Of a stretch of 64,000 nt of DNA, positions 13,321 through 23,363 are shown one piece after another. The DNA comes from Mytilus trossulus (taxonomy: Eukaryota > Mollusca > Bivalvia > Mytilida > Mytilidae), in NCBI RefSeq assembly GCF_036588685.1, contig NC_086374.1:69934457-69998456 (forward strand), in the 5' to 3' direction. A program made the translations under genes and the position numbers. A model generated the notes under the pieces. It ran no database searches. It was not told where the DNA came from and was given only the letters and a program-made list of their open reading frames with translations. The number at the start of each line of letters is the position of its first letter. Position 1 is the stretch's first letter.

Positions 13321-13686
13321 CAGTTCACGGAATGTTTTACTTCGCGATTTGTCCTGCTATTTCGTGATGAAAGTAATTCCTGTACTAGCGAAGCCGGAAC
13401 TTTTCGTCACTATAAACTTGTGCATGAAATGGAGGTAATTGAAAGACGAATCCAAAACAGCAACGAAAACCGTTTCATCGAATTAAAAAAAAACGGGATT
13501 ATATTTTTGTTTGCCGTTTTCGCGGATTACCCAGGAGTAGATTACTATATTTTAAAATGTCATGATATATCTGAAGATGACTTGGGAAATAATTCTCAAG
13601 CCAAGGTTCAAGTAGTTGAAGGGGTGTATTTCGACAACTTATGTGTCAGGGAAAATACAATTCTATTCAAATCTAACCAAGGGTAA
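13321..13686 (+). pseudogene. Candidate captured or relic coding exon inside the outer element
   Basis: A frame is open from just after a TAA at 13315-13317 to a TAA at 13684-13686, about 120 codons. Its composition looks protein-like, with mixed charge and few low-complexity runs, for example FIELKKNGIIFLFAVFADYP and GVYFDNLCVRENTILFK. I recognise no domain. The usual-start reading begins only at an internal ATG or GTG near 13420. The shorter inner element keeps about 40 bp homologous to its beginning (around 10875-10912) and has lost the rest. It could be a transposase remnant, a captured host exon, or a chance frame. A possible splice donor (AAGG then GTAAAA) lies at its end. Confidence 0.35.
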
Positions 13687-14699
13687 AAATGTTCGATTTA
13701 CTTGCAGAGTGTCAGATATATTTGTTTTGGGGATGAATTAAGATATAGAAATTTTACAATGACAGATGATATGCAACTTGAAAGTTAAACATCCTATGAT
13801 AAAAAAAAAATATGAAAACCATATACATGTACTTCCGTCCCATCTGTCCTTCCTACATTACTTGCGACAGTACTGCATTTTAAGTTGAAATAACTTAAAG
13901 GGTAAACATTATTATATCGATTTCCACAACTCGAGGTATTTTTTTGATAAAATGACATCACAAAACGAACAGAACCTGAATCAACCAACAATATAAAAAA
14001 CCGAATAAAACTTGCAAAAATTAATCGAAGTCAAAGACCCTCTTCGACGTCGCATTTTAAGTGTAACGTGTTGTAGGATTATCGTGCCCAATATTTAAAG
14101 TAGCATTAGAGCAACTGTTACTTTCAATTATCCTTATTACAAGAAGCCATGTAGTATGCGCTTATTTTGAGGGAGATGGGATGCTTAGCTGGCAAGTTAA
14201 GCTCGTATATTCACTCAATAATATCTTTCTATACTGTCTAAACAGCCATTTGACCATTGATATTTCATTAACCTACATACTTTTTTATAAAATATATAAG
14301 TTTCTCACTGAAGGTATTCATAGAAGGTATCCAAAGATTTTGCGACGATGCAAATATTAAACTTTACAATATAAATGAATATCTTTAACCAAGGAATTCA
14401 AATAGCAAAAGCTATGCAATTAACAAATATATACTTATTAAGCTTCATGTAAATTATTTAACAATAAAATGCATTAAATATGAAATTTGGAGTTTTACCA
14501 AGGGAGCTCATAATTGAATAATAACACTGTCTGCCACACAGCATTTCGGGGACTCTCTCTCTCTGGTATCTTTCCTCCCTCTTTTGTAGCTGACTATGCG
14601 GGGGCTTTTACAATTATTGAGGGCATTATGATGACGTATAGTTGTTAATATCTGTGTCAATTAGTCTCTTGGCAATCATAATACATATTCTTTTATATA

Positions 14700-14941
14700 T
14701 ATCGATGTCGTTATTACGACATAGCAATGTCGTTATAACGACTTAGTGATGTCGTTATTACGACATGATATGTCGAAATTACGACATACCGATGTCGTGA
14801 TAACGACATGTTATGTCGAAATTACGACATAGCGATGTCGTGATAACGACATGTTATGTCGAATTTACGACATAGCGATGTCGTAATAACGACATGTTAT
14901 GTCGAAATTACGACATGCTATGTCGTAATTACGACATAATT
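14700..14941. repeat. Palindromic satellite, outer element right end
   Basis: About ten 18-bp near-palindromes (ATGTCGTTATTACGACAT type) leading to the inverted terminal repeat. Confidence 0.85.
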
Positions 14942-14984
14942 TTTTTTTTGAACGGCCCTTATCGGCTTCCGTAGTTCTAAGTTC

Positions 14985-15085
14985 TTCTTGTTACACCACT
15001 GTTCCTTCAAACTAGTTCAACCCTGTCCAATTTGTATGTGCATGTCCCACGTCAGGAGTCTATAATTCCGTCTCAAACATTTGAA
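14985..15085 (+). repeat. Fragment of a dispersed mussel repeat
   Basis: The wording GTTACACCACTGTTCC and later TGTCCCACGTCAGGAGTCTA matches the 5' part of the better copy at 22200-22577. It is truncated where the adjacent minisatellite begins. Confidence 0.5.
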
Positions 15086-15201
15086 ATAAAAAACAGAACT
15101 AGAAGCTGTCAAGGTTGGCCGCATTGTGGTCTAAGCGTGACGCGGATTGGCCATTTTTTTGTGACATTGACTCATGAAAGTCAATTAATGTGTTTGGAAA
15201 C

Positions 15202-15665
15202 GAAGTCTGGCGGGACACGGGAAGTCTGGCAGGACACGTGAAACTGCAAGTGTTATTATTACAATGATAAGAGGGATACGAGAAGTCTGGCGGGGACACG
15301 TTAAACTACGAGTGTTATCATTACAATGGTAAGAGGGATACGGGAAGTCTGGCGGGACACGTGAAACTACAAGTGTTATTATTACAATGGTAAGAAGGAT
15401 ACGGGAATTCTGGCGGGACACGTGTAACTACAAGTGTTATTATTACAATGGTAAGAGGGATACGGGAATTTCGGCGGGACACGTGTAACTACAAGTGTTA
15501 TTATTACAAGGATAAGAGGGATACGGGAAGTCTGGCGGGACATGTGAAACTACAAGTGTTATTATTACAATATGTACAAGGATAAGAGGGATACGGGAAG
15601 TCTAGCGGGACACATGAAATTACAAACATGTGTCATTATTAAAATGATTAGACGGGTACGGGAAT
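15202..15665. repeat. Minisatellite, unit about 61 bp
   Basis: About seven tandem copies of a unit beginning GAAGTCTGGCGGGACACGTG, with GTGTTATTATTACAATGGTA and AAGAGGGATACGG inside. Successive starts at 15221, 15282, 15344 and 15405 give a 61-62-bp period. Later copies carry small insertions such as an extra TATGTACAAG near 15570. Open frames on both strands here are repeat artefacts. It lies in intron 1 of gene B, just 3' of exon 1. Confidence 0.85.
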
Positions 15666-15796
15666 CTTACAACATAGTAAACTTGATCAAGGATCAGGCC
15701 CCCTAATGAGATCCCCTTCAAGGAGTAATCGAGGAGTACAGGAAGTAGATCGAGTGAAAACTTATATGACGTAATTTGCATAAAATAATAACTAAC

Positions 15797-16049
15797 CTTT
15801 ATAACCTAAAACAGCATCAAGGTTCCCACAACACAAAGACGTCCCGTTTTTGTAGCAATAATTCCAAAGCCCTTGGTGTCCAGTATACCCAGACAACCAC
15901 TGATCCGCATGTAAGCAACCGATGAGAATAGAAAACGATATTAGTTGTAATATTATATGTATGATTCGTCCAACATCTAGACTAGCAATGTTTCTGATGA
16001 ATGTTTTCAAAATATTACCACAAAAAGATGTTGTACTTGTAGTACTCAT
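15797..16049 (-). CDS. Claudin/PMP22-like membrane protein, gene B exon 1
   Basis: First coding exon of a 187-residue protein joined from 15797-16049, 8113-8247 and 6486-6661. The start ATG at 16049 is chosen because MSTTSTT aligns with MSSTSS of gene A; an in-frame ATG four codons upstream has no counterpart there. Helix 1 is about residues 28-47 (IIHIILQLISFSILIGCL). The first outer loop carries the claudin-family signature W-GLW-C-C (QWLSGYTGHQGLWNYC, then LCC) and an NGT glycosylation site. The donor is TATAAAG followed by GTTAGT. Intron 1 is 7.5 kb because it hosts nested mobile elements. Claudin-type proteins act at cell junctions or in membrane organisation; the exact subfamily is unresolved. 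Confidence 0.82.
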
Positions 16050-16133
16050 TTTGATATGCACTGTTTACCTTAATATTAAAGAGGTCATTAAATCTTAGTA
16101 TCACATTCGTTTTCCCGAAGCGTAAAATAACAA

Positions 16134-16172
16134 AGTTATTTTTAGAAATTGAAAAACACCTGTTATTTATAG
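16134..16172 (-). promoter_or_regulatory. Conserved core promoter of gene B with TATA box
   Basis: On the minus strand the block reads CTATAAATAACAGGTG, then a run related to TTTTTCAATTTCTAAAAATA. The TATA box occupies 16163-16171, 114 bp upstream of the ATG. The same block with the same spacing lies upstream of gene A, which argues that it is functional. Confidence 0.6.
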
Positions 16173-16209
16173 ACGAAGAACTCCTACAGATGTACATAAT
16201 TTTCGTCAT

Positions 16210-17690
16210 GATTCAGGGCATCTACTTGTTTTATTTAATATTTCATAAAATGTGTGATATTTATACTCAAAAAGACCAACTAGTTAGTATAAAGTCCTAC
16301 ATTATTAATAATTATTTCGAAGGGAAGTTATATAAAAAAAATATTGTCGATTGAAATCAAATGTATTAATGAATGAGGGGCTCTTGGATGCATGTATCTA
16401 TTCCATTTTATAGCTTAACTTAGTAGAATTAAACACATCAAGGGACTGAATAAAGGACTTTCCCCTATGAATTTGCACTGGACTTCAGCACATTTACCTT
16501 CTACATTGATGTGATATATTGGATATTGTGTCAATCCCTCAAATATTTGACGTTAAAAAACAACCTCTCATTATTATGCATTTTTATATAGATTTTAAAT
16601 CTTTCAAAATTATAATTATTAAAAAAAATGATTCATTTACAAAATTTGATTATAATAAAACAAAACAAAAAGACATTACAGGCACATGTTTTCAATATTT
16701 GATTTATGAATATAATGTATATACTGATGGACTTTAATAAGGCAAAACACATTTTCTGTTTTTTTTTATGATTAATCCTGATGTATAACTAAATTCATAC
16801 TTTACCCTTATTCTTTACCTTTAAACAAATTCAATAAATGACTTACCTGAGGTTATTAAAAATACTGGATTATTGAAGTCAAAGAAATTTCTAAAAGCCA
16901 AAATTGAAATCCCAGTTATGTATGTTTTAAGGTTTGTATTTCATGTAACAATTCTTTCAACCTGTACCACACTAAAGTCTGGGAAAAAATGTTGCATCTC
17001 TATATTGCTGCGACAGGAATATGTGAATGTGCTGTTCCTAGATAATTGTACATAAGAAACTCGTCTTACTATCCTTACATCAACGGTACGAACACAATGA
17101 GGCAGACGGGTTTAGTTAATTACCACACGTGATCAGATCAGATTTAATAATCATGAAATTTCTGTCAGGTGCTTTGGTTAACACCTCCCCTTAAATAAAA
17201 TTAAATCTGCTTACATAATTAGGAAAATACAAGCCCCGTTTAATACGAAGAAATGTGCATTTCAAATTATTCCATTAAATTAATGCCGTGTTCTCGTGAA
17301 AGTACCTTCAGAGAGGAAGTCAGCACAATCATCAAAATTAAAACAGTTTGGACATACAGAAACGACCAAGACCAATATTATATACCTGTATACACACATT
17401 AAGGATACGTATGGAATCATACATACCAGGTTTAAAACTTGCATGTCAGATGCGCGTTTAGTCTACGAAACACTCTCCAGTGACACTCAAATAAAACAAT
17501 GGAAACAGGCCAAATAAATCGCGAAGTTGATAAGCATTGATGTCCCAAAGTGTTAAAAATGGTCCTAGGAATTTGAAGTACATTTTCAAATATTACACAT
17601 TAATGAATTAACGTATATTTTTAGCAGCACATATCAACACTATCAAAACCTAATTCACTTTAATAGATTGACTAGTTTATAATGTTCTCT
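16210..17690. other. Intergenic DNA between genes A and B
   Basis: AT-rich, with several short open frames of 60-73 codons that have no family resemblance. No gene or repeat could be supported. Confidence 0.4.
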
Positions 17691-17694
17691 ACTA

Positions 17695-17850
17695 CAAACG
17701 AGTAGACTCTAAAAGAGGACGAAAGATACCAGAGGGACAGTCAAACTCAGAAATCGAAAACAAACTGACAACGCCTGGCTAAAAATGAATATGACATTTG
17801 GAATCTCCGAATTATGTTCTCAACCCCTGAAACTAGAACAGAAAAAATAA
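17695..17850. repeat. Dispersed mussel repeat module
   Basis: The wording AAGATACCAGAGGGACAGTC, AACTCAGAAATCGAAAACAA and ACTGACAACGCC recurs in related form at 34485-34620 and, in part, inside the arms of the 9-15 kb elements (ACCAGAGGGAGAGTCCC). It is non-coding. Confidence 0.5.
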
Positions 17851-18459
17851 CACTTACAGAAAGCAGAGCTTACTGTATAAGGCGAAAAACTGTTTTAAAA
17901 ATAAATAATGGAAGATTATGAGACGATTAAATTGAGAAAATCGTGAAAACTATAACTATAATACAATGTTATAATATATACTCATATGGAACACAGAATC
18001 GATCTAAGTTCATTTGCATTATTATGGGGAAAATAGATGTTGTATGTTTGCCAATTAGAAATCTGTTCACCAAAGTTCAAATGAAGTTGACGTAAGCAAT
18101 TACAGTTTGCCGAAACAACATTAATCAATTATAGGTCCTACTACTTTGCGTCAAAAGAAAGACAATCATTTCAAAATTGACAATTGATTACTTACAAATA
18201 TTGTATTGCCCGAACAACTGCTGTATTTTATATGATATTTGTGGTTAACATGAAAACTCAAAATCCCAGTGGCAGCTTATAGTTCTAGTGGGAACTATCC
18301 CCCCCCCCCTGTTTTTACATTGAGTAAGTTTTCATGATGCAGTTGATCGTCATTTCAATGGACTTTGATGTCTATTATTTTAATTTTAGGTATTAGTTAT
18401 TTGATTTTGAGCTAACAAAACTATTAAAAAAAGATTTCTGTTTCATAGCTTTACATAAG

Positions 18460-18465
18460 TTTATT
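18460..18465 (-). promoter_or_regulatory. Candidate polyadenylation signal of gene A
   Basis: AATAAA on the minus strand, about 176 bp after the gene A stop codon. The hexamer is common by chance in such AT-rich DNA. Confidence 0.4.
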
Positions 18466-18640
18466 TTTAATTGACATACAGTCTAGATTAACAAATCAAT
18501 TGACAATAATCATGATTATATTTTACAGGTTTCAAACTTTTGAATTGGCAAATACAGTTATGTACTGATATGACTGTACATTATTTGGAAATCGGACTTA
18601 AAACACAGAACTGTATTCAAATATTAACTCGTGAATTCCG

Positions 18641-18804
18641 TTAGTCACATAAATATAACCCAAATCCGGCAAAAATAATCTGTAAACCGAGATTTAGCGC
18701 ACAGAATATGTAGGAAACACTCAACGTCATCGTACTGGTGGTGCTTTTACTGACATCACCATGACGTGCTCCATAAATTGTTATAGACAGGAAAGTACAA
18801 ATAC
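18641..18804 (-). CDS. Claudin/PMP22-like membrane protein, gene A exon 3 (terminal)
   Basis: The acceptor reads CTTAATTTCAG followed by GTATTTGTAC; the stop TAA is at 18641-18643. Read in phase 1 it gives GICTFLSITIYG (end of helix 3), the loop ARHGDVSKSTT, and helix 4 around NLGLQIIFAGFGLYLCD. The exon was identified by alignment with gene B exon 3. The three exons sum to 555 nt, an exact multiple of three. Confidence 0.8.
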
Positions 18805-20170
18805 CTGAAATTAAGATTAATAGAAATAATAATGACAGTCACTATAAATTATTCGAAACGGAGAATTTAAAAAAAAGTTTGTTATAATGTCCTCACATAC
18901 GTTAACTGAGTGGAACATTGTATACAATGACGTATTTTAGTCCCCTATTTTTCAAATATATATATTTTGACCATTTATCATAAAATGTTACTACAAGACA
19001 AGATAGCCCTATAATGTCTAAAGTACATTAGAAACAATGGTTATACGACGACTCATTATTACATTTTGTAATGTCATTGAAGAGCATTAGTATATTTGTC
19101 TGAGATTCCCCAATTAGGCATATATTATATAAAAGAAACCATCTAGTCGCTTCGGCGATATTTGCTGTGCCATCAATGTCATTCTGATATGTTGGTCTGG
19201 AGACGTTTGAGACAATTATGCCTTGGAATAACTTTTTTTAAAGAGCTTTATAAAATACTGAAAAAAAGTTTAGATCTACAAAAACAAAGTCCATGATTTT
19301 TATAATTAATAATCTATGATAAACAGCCTGTGAGTGTCTACTTTATAATCTAAATTCCTTTAACCCTATGAATTAACCCAGTAAAAAATTTATTGATTAC
19401 AATATTTCAAGTTTTATAGTATTAATATGTACCAATATCAACAATTTTGAATAGAAAAACGAATTTGGTAGAAATTCATGCTTCCAAAATGTTGTTTTTG
19501 AAATTGAAAGTGAAATAAAAACTTGGCATTTCTAGATTACCCCTAAACGTCATTTATTTTTTAACAGAAATAAAGAGAATGTACAAGTATTTGATTTTAA
19601 AAGTCATTATACAGATTGGCAAATTTGTAGCATGTCTTATTTCAAACATTTCAAATGGTCGAACTGAACGCTATTTTGGAATATCACAGATTTTCTTCTA
19701 CCAAAACAATTTGTGTCAAAAGTAGTTTTAGCATTAGAGTCATATACGGCATTTTGGAAGCCCATCCACGATATGCTATTTGCATTGTTTGTAATTATAT
19801 CATAAAATAGAGAATCGATAGGAAGCATATCAATGTGTTACTTGGTTTTCAACATGTATTTAACAATTGTTTACTAACGAGAGTTTTATTTCATTAACCA
19901 TACTGAATAAATCTTCAACGGTATTGTTTTACTGTTCCATTGAGCACCTAACAATATAACCAAAACCGTGACAAAAATAATAAGCATTGAATGTTAATGC
20001 CTTATTATCTTTGAATTTAAACCTTGATTTTTACCTGTTTTACTATGGGAAAATAATATAGATTTTAAGTCACACAAACAAAGACTTAATTACAAAAACT
20101 GTACAAGAACAATTTAATGGTTGAACAAAACTTATGCAATACTGTTTTTATTTATTTGTTAAAACCCTAC

Positions 20171-20305
20171 CTATAGCAATAGTTAAAATAGTAGCCACAG
20201 GATAAACTGGATCTTTCTCATATACTGTTCTGTATATGGTATAAAATATGGCAAGGAAAATCAGACTTTCAATAATTAAAAAAGCTCGTGTTGCACCAAT
20301 AAAAT
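20171..20305 (-). CDS. Claudin/PMP22-like membrane protein, gene A exon 2
   Basis: A 135-bp phase-1 exon. The acceptor is TTTTATCATTTTAG followed by ATTTTATTGG; the donor is GCTATAG followed by GTAGGG. It encodes DFIGATRAFLIIESLIFLAI (helix 2 with the preceding Arg), the loop YRTVYEKDPVYP and the start of helix 3 (VATILTIAI). Length and phases are identical to gene B exon 2. Confidence 0.8.
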
Positions 20306-20616
20306 CTAAAATGATAAAAGTTAAGTATAGTATATATTTTTTAATTTGCACGTAGATACATTAACATAGATAAACGTAAAAAGAAATACATTAAATATCA
20401 GATACAGTAAATAAGTTGAATATAGTTATTTTAATAAATATATTTAATATTCTGAAGTTGTATGTTTTAGCTCTTTTACTTTTGTCATTCAGGCATCATT
20501 ATACTTATTATCAGCTTCTTTTATAAATACCTTTTTTTATTGGATAATAGAAGTTAAGAGGTTTTGAACTGAAGTGAGAAAAGTTCTGACTTAATTTACA
20601 TATATCACTATCTTAC

Positions 20617-20872
20617 CTTTATAACCAACGACATCATCAAGTTTCCCACAGCACGAAGATGTTCCGTTTGTGTAGCAGACATTCCAAAGACCTTGGTGAC
20701 CAGTATCTCCTGACAACCACTGATCCGCAACCAAACACACGATGAGAATAAAGAACGATATTAGTTGTAATATTATATGTATGATTTTTACAACATCTAA
20801 TTCAGCAGTGTTTTTAATGAGATTTTTCAATATGTCAATATTCCAATCACAGCAAGAAGATGTAGAGCTCAT
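20617..20872 (-). CDS. Claudin/PMP22-like membrane protein, gene A exon 1
   Basis: First coding exon of a 184-residue protein (20617-20872, 20171-20305, 18641-18804). Helix 1 is about residues 29-48 (KIIHIILQLISFFILIVCLV). The outer loop has DQWLSGDTGHQGLWNVC followed by CC, the W-GLW-C-C claudin-family signature, with an NGT sequon at about residues 69-71. The donor is TATAAAG followed by GTAAGA; intron 1 is only 311 bp and intron 2 is 1,366 bp. It is a tandem, same-strand duplicate of gene B. The length fits small PMP22/EMP/claudin proteins. Which of these subfamilies it belongs to cannot be decided by eye. Confidence 0.85.
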
Positions 20873-20954
20873 TTTTTATATGTATTGTTTACATGCATGT
20901 TTGAGATTACCATAATGAATAATACTTCCGTGTTCTATATCTGAGAATTCAGGT

Positions 20955-20995
20955 TATTTTTAGAAATTGATTGAAAAATACCTGTTATTTATAGC
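20955..20995 (-). promoter_or_regulatory. Conserved core promoter of gene A with TATA box
   Basis: The TATAAATAA box is at 20985-20993 (minus strand), 113 bp upstream of the ATG. The following AACAGGTATTTTTCAAT and TTTCTAAAAATAACC match the block upstream of gene B almost base for base, apart from a small insertion. Confidence 0.6.
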
Positions 20996-20999
20996 GGAA

Positions 21000-22195
21000 G
21001 AAATTGTCGTAAATAAACTTATCATAGATACTTGAATAAAACTTTTTGTACGACATTGTGTTCATTAAATTTGGATTTCGGTTTTTATTCTAAGCATACT
21101 TATCTATTTACGATTCTAATGTTTATAGTAGCATGGCTATGCGTTTGTGTAGTTATGTTGACACTAATACTGGTTATTATGTTTTATAAAGGAGGCCCGA
21201 TCACACGGTTTAAAAAATCAGCAAAAATTGATACATTGTTTTTTTCATTACAGATTTTACTTATTTCACAATTAGTTGTCACTTTATGATATGGTACAAA
21301 AAGCAACCAAAAAAATCAATTCATTTTGGTCCCAGATGACTTTTAATATGTTTATATTATTAAAAAAAGCTTCAAATTAGTTATTTTTGGTGGAAAAAAA
21401 GCATTTTTTGGCATATAAATTGAAATAACTTTTTTTTAACTCATCGGTGACCTATCCTTTATTTTTTTTTGTTTCAAAGAATTTTGTAAAATTTAAACGA
21501 TTTCTGTAATTTAGTTCTTTTCTAATTCGATTTGACCTTTTTTCCCCCTATTAGTTCAACAGAAAAAAGTACTTTATCAAAAATTCATGCTTCTTTCAAA
21601 GGCAGATTGTGAGCTTAAATGAACGTTGACCACATATTTTATTAAATTTTTCCATTAAGCATAGGACAAAGTTTATTTACAGAAATAAAATAGCGAAATC
21701 CTATAAAAAAAAATATGATTTAGACTCGCTAACCCCCTAAGTGTTTGCTACACCCACTTTATGAACTGTAGTACGAAAACATATAAACGAATCACAATTA
21801 AGCCCGAAATAATATGTAGATCATATAAGGGTTCCAACTGAACATAATTAGATATCATTTATCATTAAGAAACACATCGTGATTCGTTTAAGTCCATTCC
21901 ATGAAACTGTGTTCATAATTTTATTCAAGGTATAACGACAAATAGTTTAGCATATTGCTACTAATTAAGTGTTTTGGGGTGAAATAGAATAAATCAGGAA
22001 AGAAGTACGAGTTTAATATTAATCTTAGATGCATGATTTTTTTTAATAGTTATTAGTGGCTTTGAACTAGCTGTCAGATAACTGCGAGTACTCTGAGATC
22101 TGTTCCTTATGTCTTTTTGTTGTCGGGATGTACAAGTACCCGGCCACGTTCACTTGTATTTTTTTCCATTTGATGAGTTCAGCCTTTTTCAACTG
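21000..22195. other. Intergenic DNA upstream of gene A
   Basis: The plus-strand frame at 21032-21289 has a hydrophobic stretch (LFTILMFIVAWLCVCVVML), but no partner exon or family match was found, so it is not called as a gene. The rest is AT-rich with T runs. Confidence 0.35.
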
Positions 22196-22199
22196 TTTT

Positions 22200-22577
22200 T
22201 TTGTAGTTCGTTCATATGTTGTACTGTTATACCACTGTCCCAGGTTAGGGGAGTGTTAGAATCCTGCTAGTTGAACATGTTTAAATCCGCCACATTATTT
22301 ATGTATGTGTCTGTCCCAAGTCAGGAGCCTGTAATTCAGTGGTTGTCATTTGTTTTTCGTTCATTTTTTTAAATTTAAAATAAGGCCGTTTGTTTTCTCG
22401 TTTAAATTGTTTTATATTATCATATCTGGGCCCTTTATAGCTGACTATGCGGTATGTGTTTTGCTCATTGTTGAAGGTCGTACGGTGACCTGTATATTTT
22501 AATGTCTGTGTCATTTTGTGTCTCTTGTGGACAGTTGTCTTATCCTATTGACAATCATACCACCTTTTCTTTTTTTA
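22200..22577 (+). repeat. Dispersed mussel repeat R1, near-complete copy
   Basis: In order: a stretch around GTACTGTTATACCACTGTCC, then GTCCCAAGTCAGGAGCCTGT, TAAGGCCGTTTGTTTTCTCG, TAGCTGACTATGCGG, GACAGTTGTCTTATCC and a terminal CAATCATACCACC before a T-rich tract. The same modules in the same order occur at 36165-36452 and in pieces at 37560-37885 and 61590-61735. I recognise it as abundant in mussel genomes. Its class (SINE-like or MITE-like) is uncertain. Confidence 0.75.
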
Positions 22578-22579
22578 TA

Positions 22580-23363
22580 TGTAATATAATCCTACTATGA
22601 TGACAGTTAAAATACGTAGAACTATAGCCAGCACAGAATATGTATAAAATTCTTAGATTTATCGTAGTTCTATTGGTATCAAACGTAAAACGAGCTCTAC
22701 CGTCAAATGAAAAAAAAACATATAAAGGAGCTGGTTCACATTATCAATGCATATTGAATAAACGCAATTGGCATATCTGATGTCTGTCTTCCTGTTGGAC
22801 TGATCGTTCAAAATGTATAAACTGTTGGGAAATTGTAACACTCGTCCTGTGACTACATTTAAGGATGATTCACAGTCTGTTTTCCGTTTGCTTTGAATAT
22901 CATAACTGATATTAAAGCGTTACAGACCATTTACATATGTAGTTCTATAAACCGACAAAATGAAATTAGAACATGCATTTTATTGCTACATTTGATTTTA
23001 TGAATTAACCAGCATATTATGTCGCAGGGATACTTTATTGAAGCTTAGACAATGAAGTACAGTTGTAACAAGCAAATGAAGATTAGAATATTTATTTTTT
23101 GTAAAAAAAAATAGAAAAAAAAGAATACTATGTAAAAGGTTATGCATTTCTGAAATTCAAGGCAGACCACAGAGTGATAAAACATGAAACGGTGAATATT
23201 TTTTTGCGCCAATCTTTTCAAATCAATAAAATAGTGATATACTTTTTTAATAATAATATAGTGATATTAAAAAACATAAAGTACATATCAATGTGATCAA
23301 CGTTTCTATGGAATAAAACAGAATTCCAGGATAAAAGTTAACAATGTAGACTGGTCTACGATT
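22580..23363. other. 3' flank of the Mab-21-like gene
   Basis: AT-rich. On the minus strand, AATAAA hexamers near 23091 and 23034 could serve as polyadenylation signals for the gene ending at 23364, giving a 3' untranslated region of roughly 0.3 kb. Confidence 0.4.

Larger units (their letters stand above)
8954..14973. mobile_element. Outer TIR element with palindromic-satellite ends, carrying a nested relative
   Basis: The element starts TACGGAAGCCGATAAGGGCC and ends with the exact inverse, GGCCCTTATCGGCTTCCGTA. A GTTCTA direct repeat abuts both ends (8948-8953 and 14974-14979). Each end continues into an array of 18-bp near-palindromes such as ATGTCGTTATTACGACAT, then a longer arm. The left arm is 8954-9261 plus 11549-about 11932, and the right arm is about 14285-14973 inverted, giving terminal inverted repeats of roughly 0.7 kb. 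A 2.3-kb relative (9262-11548) splits the left arm; removing it leaves an element of about 3.7 kb. The centre (11933-14284) includes a candidate coding stretch at 13321-13686. The whole lies in intron 1 of gene B. Confidence 0.85.

Noticed and set aside
15032..15421. Overlapping frames on both strands near 15.2 kb
   Set aside because: They translate the 61-bp minisatellite; the repeated peptide pattern follows the DNA period.
21032..21289. 85-codon plus-strand frame with a hydrophobic stretch as a further claudin-like exon
   Set aside because: It lacks the W-GLW-C-C loop and any alignment to exons of genes A or B, and is on the opposite strand.
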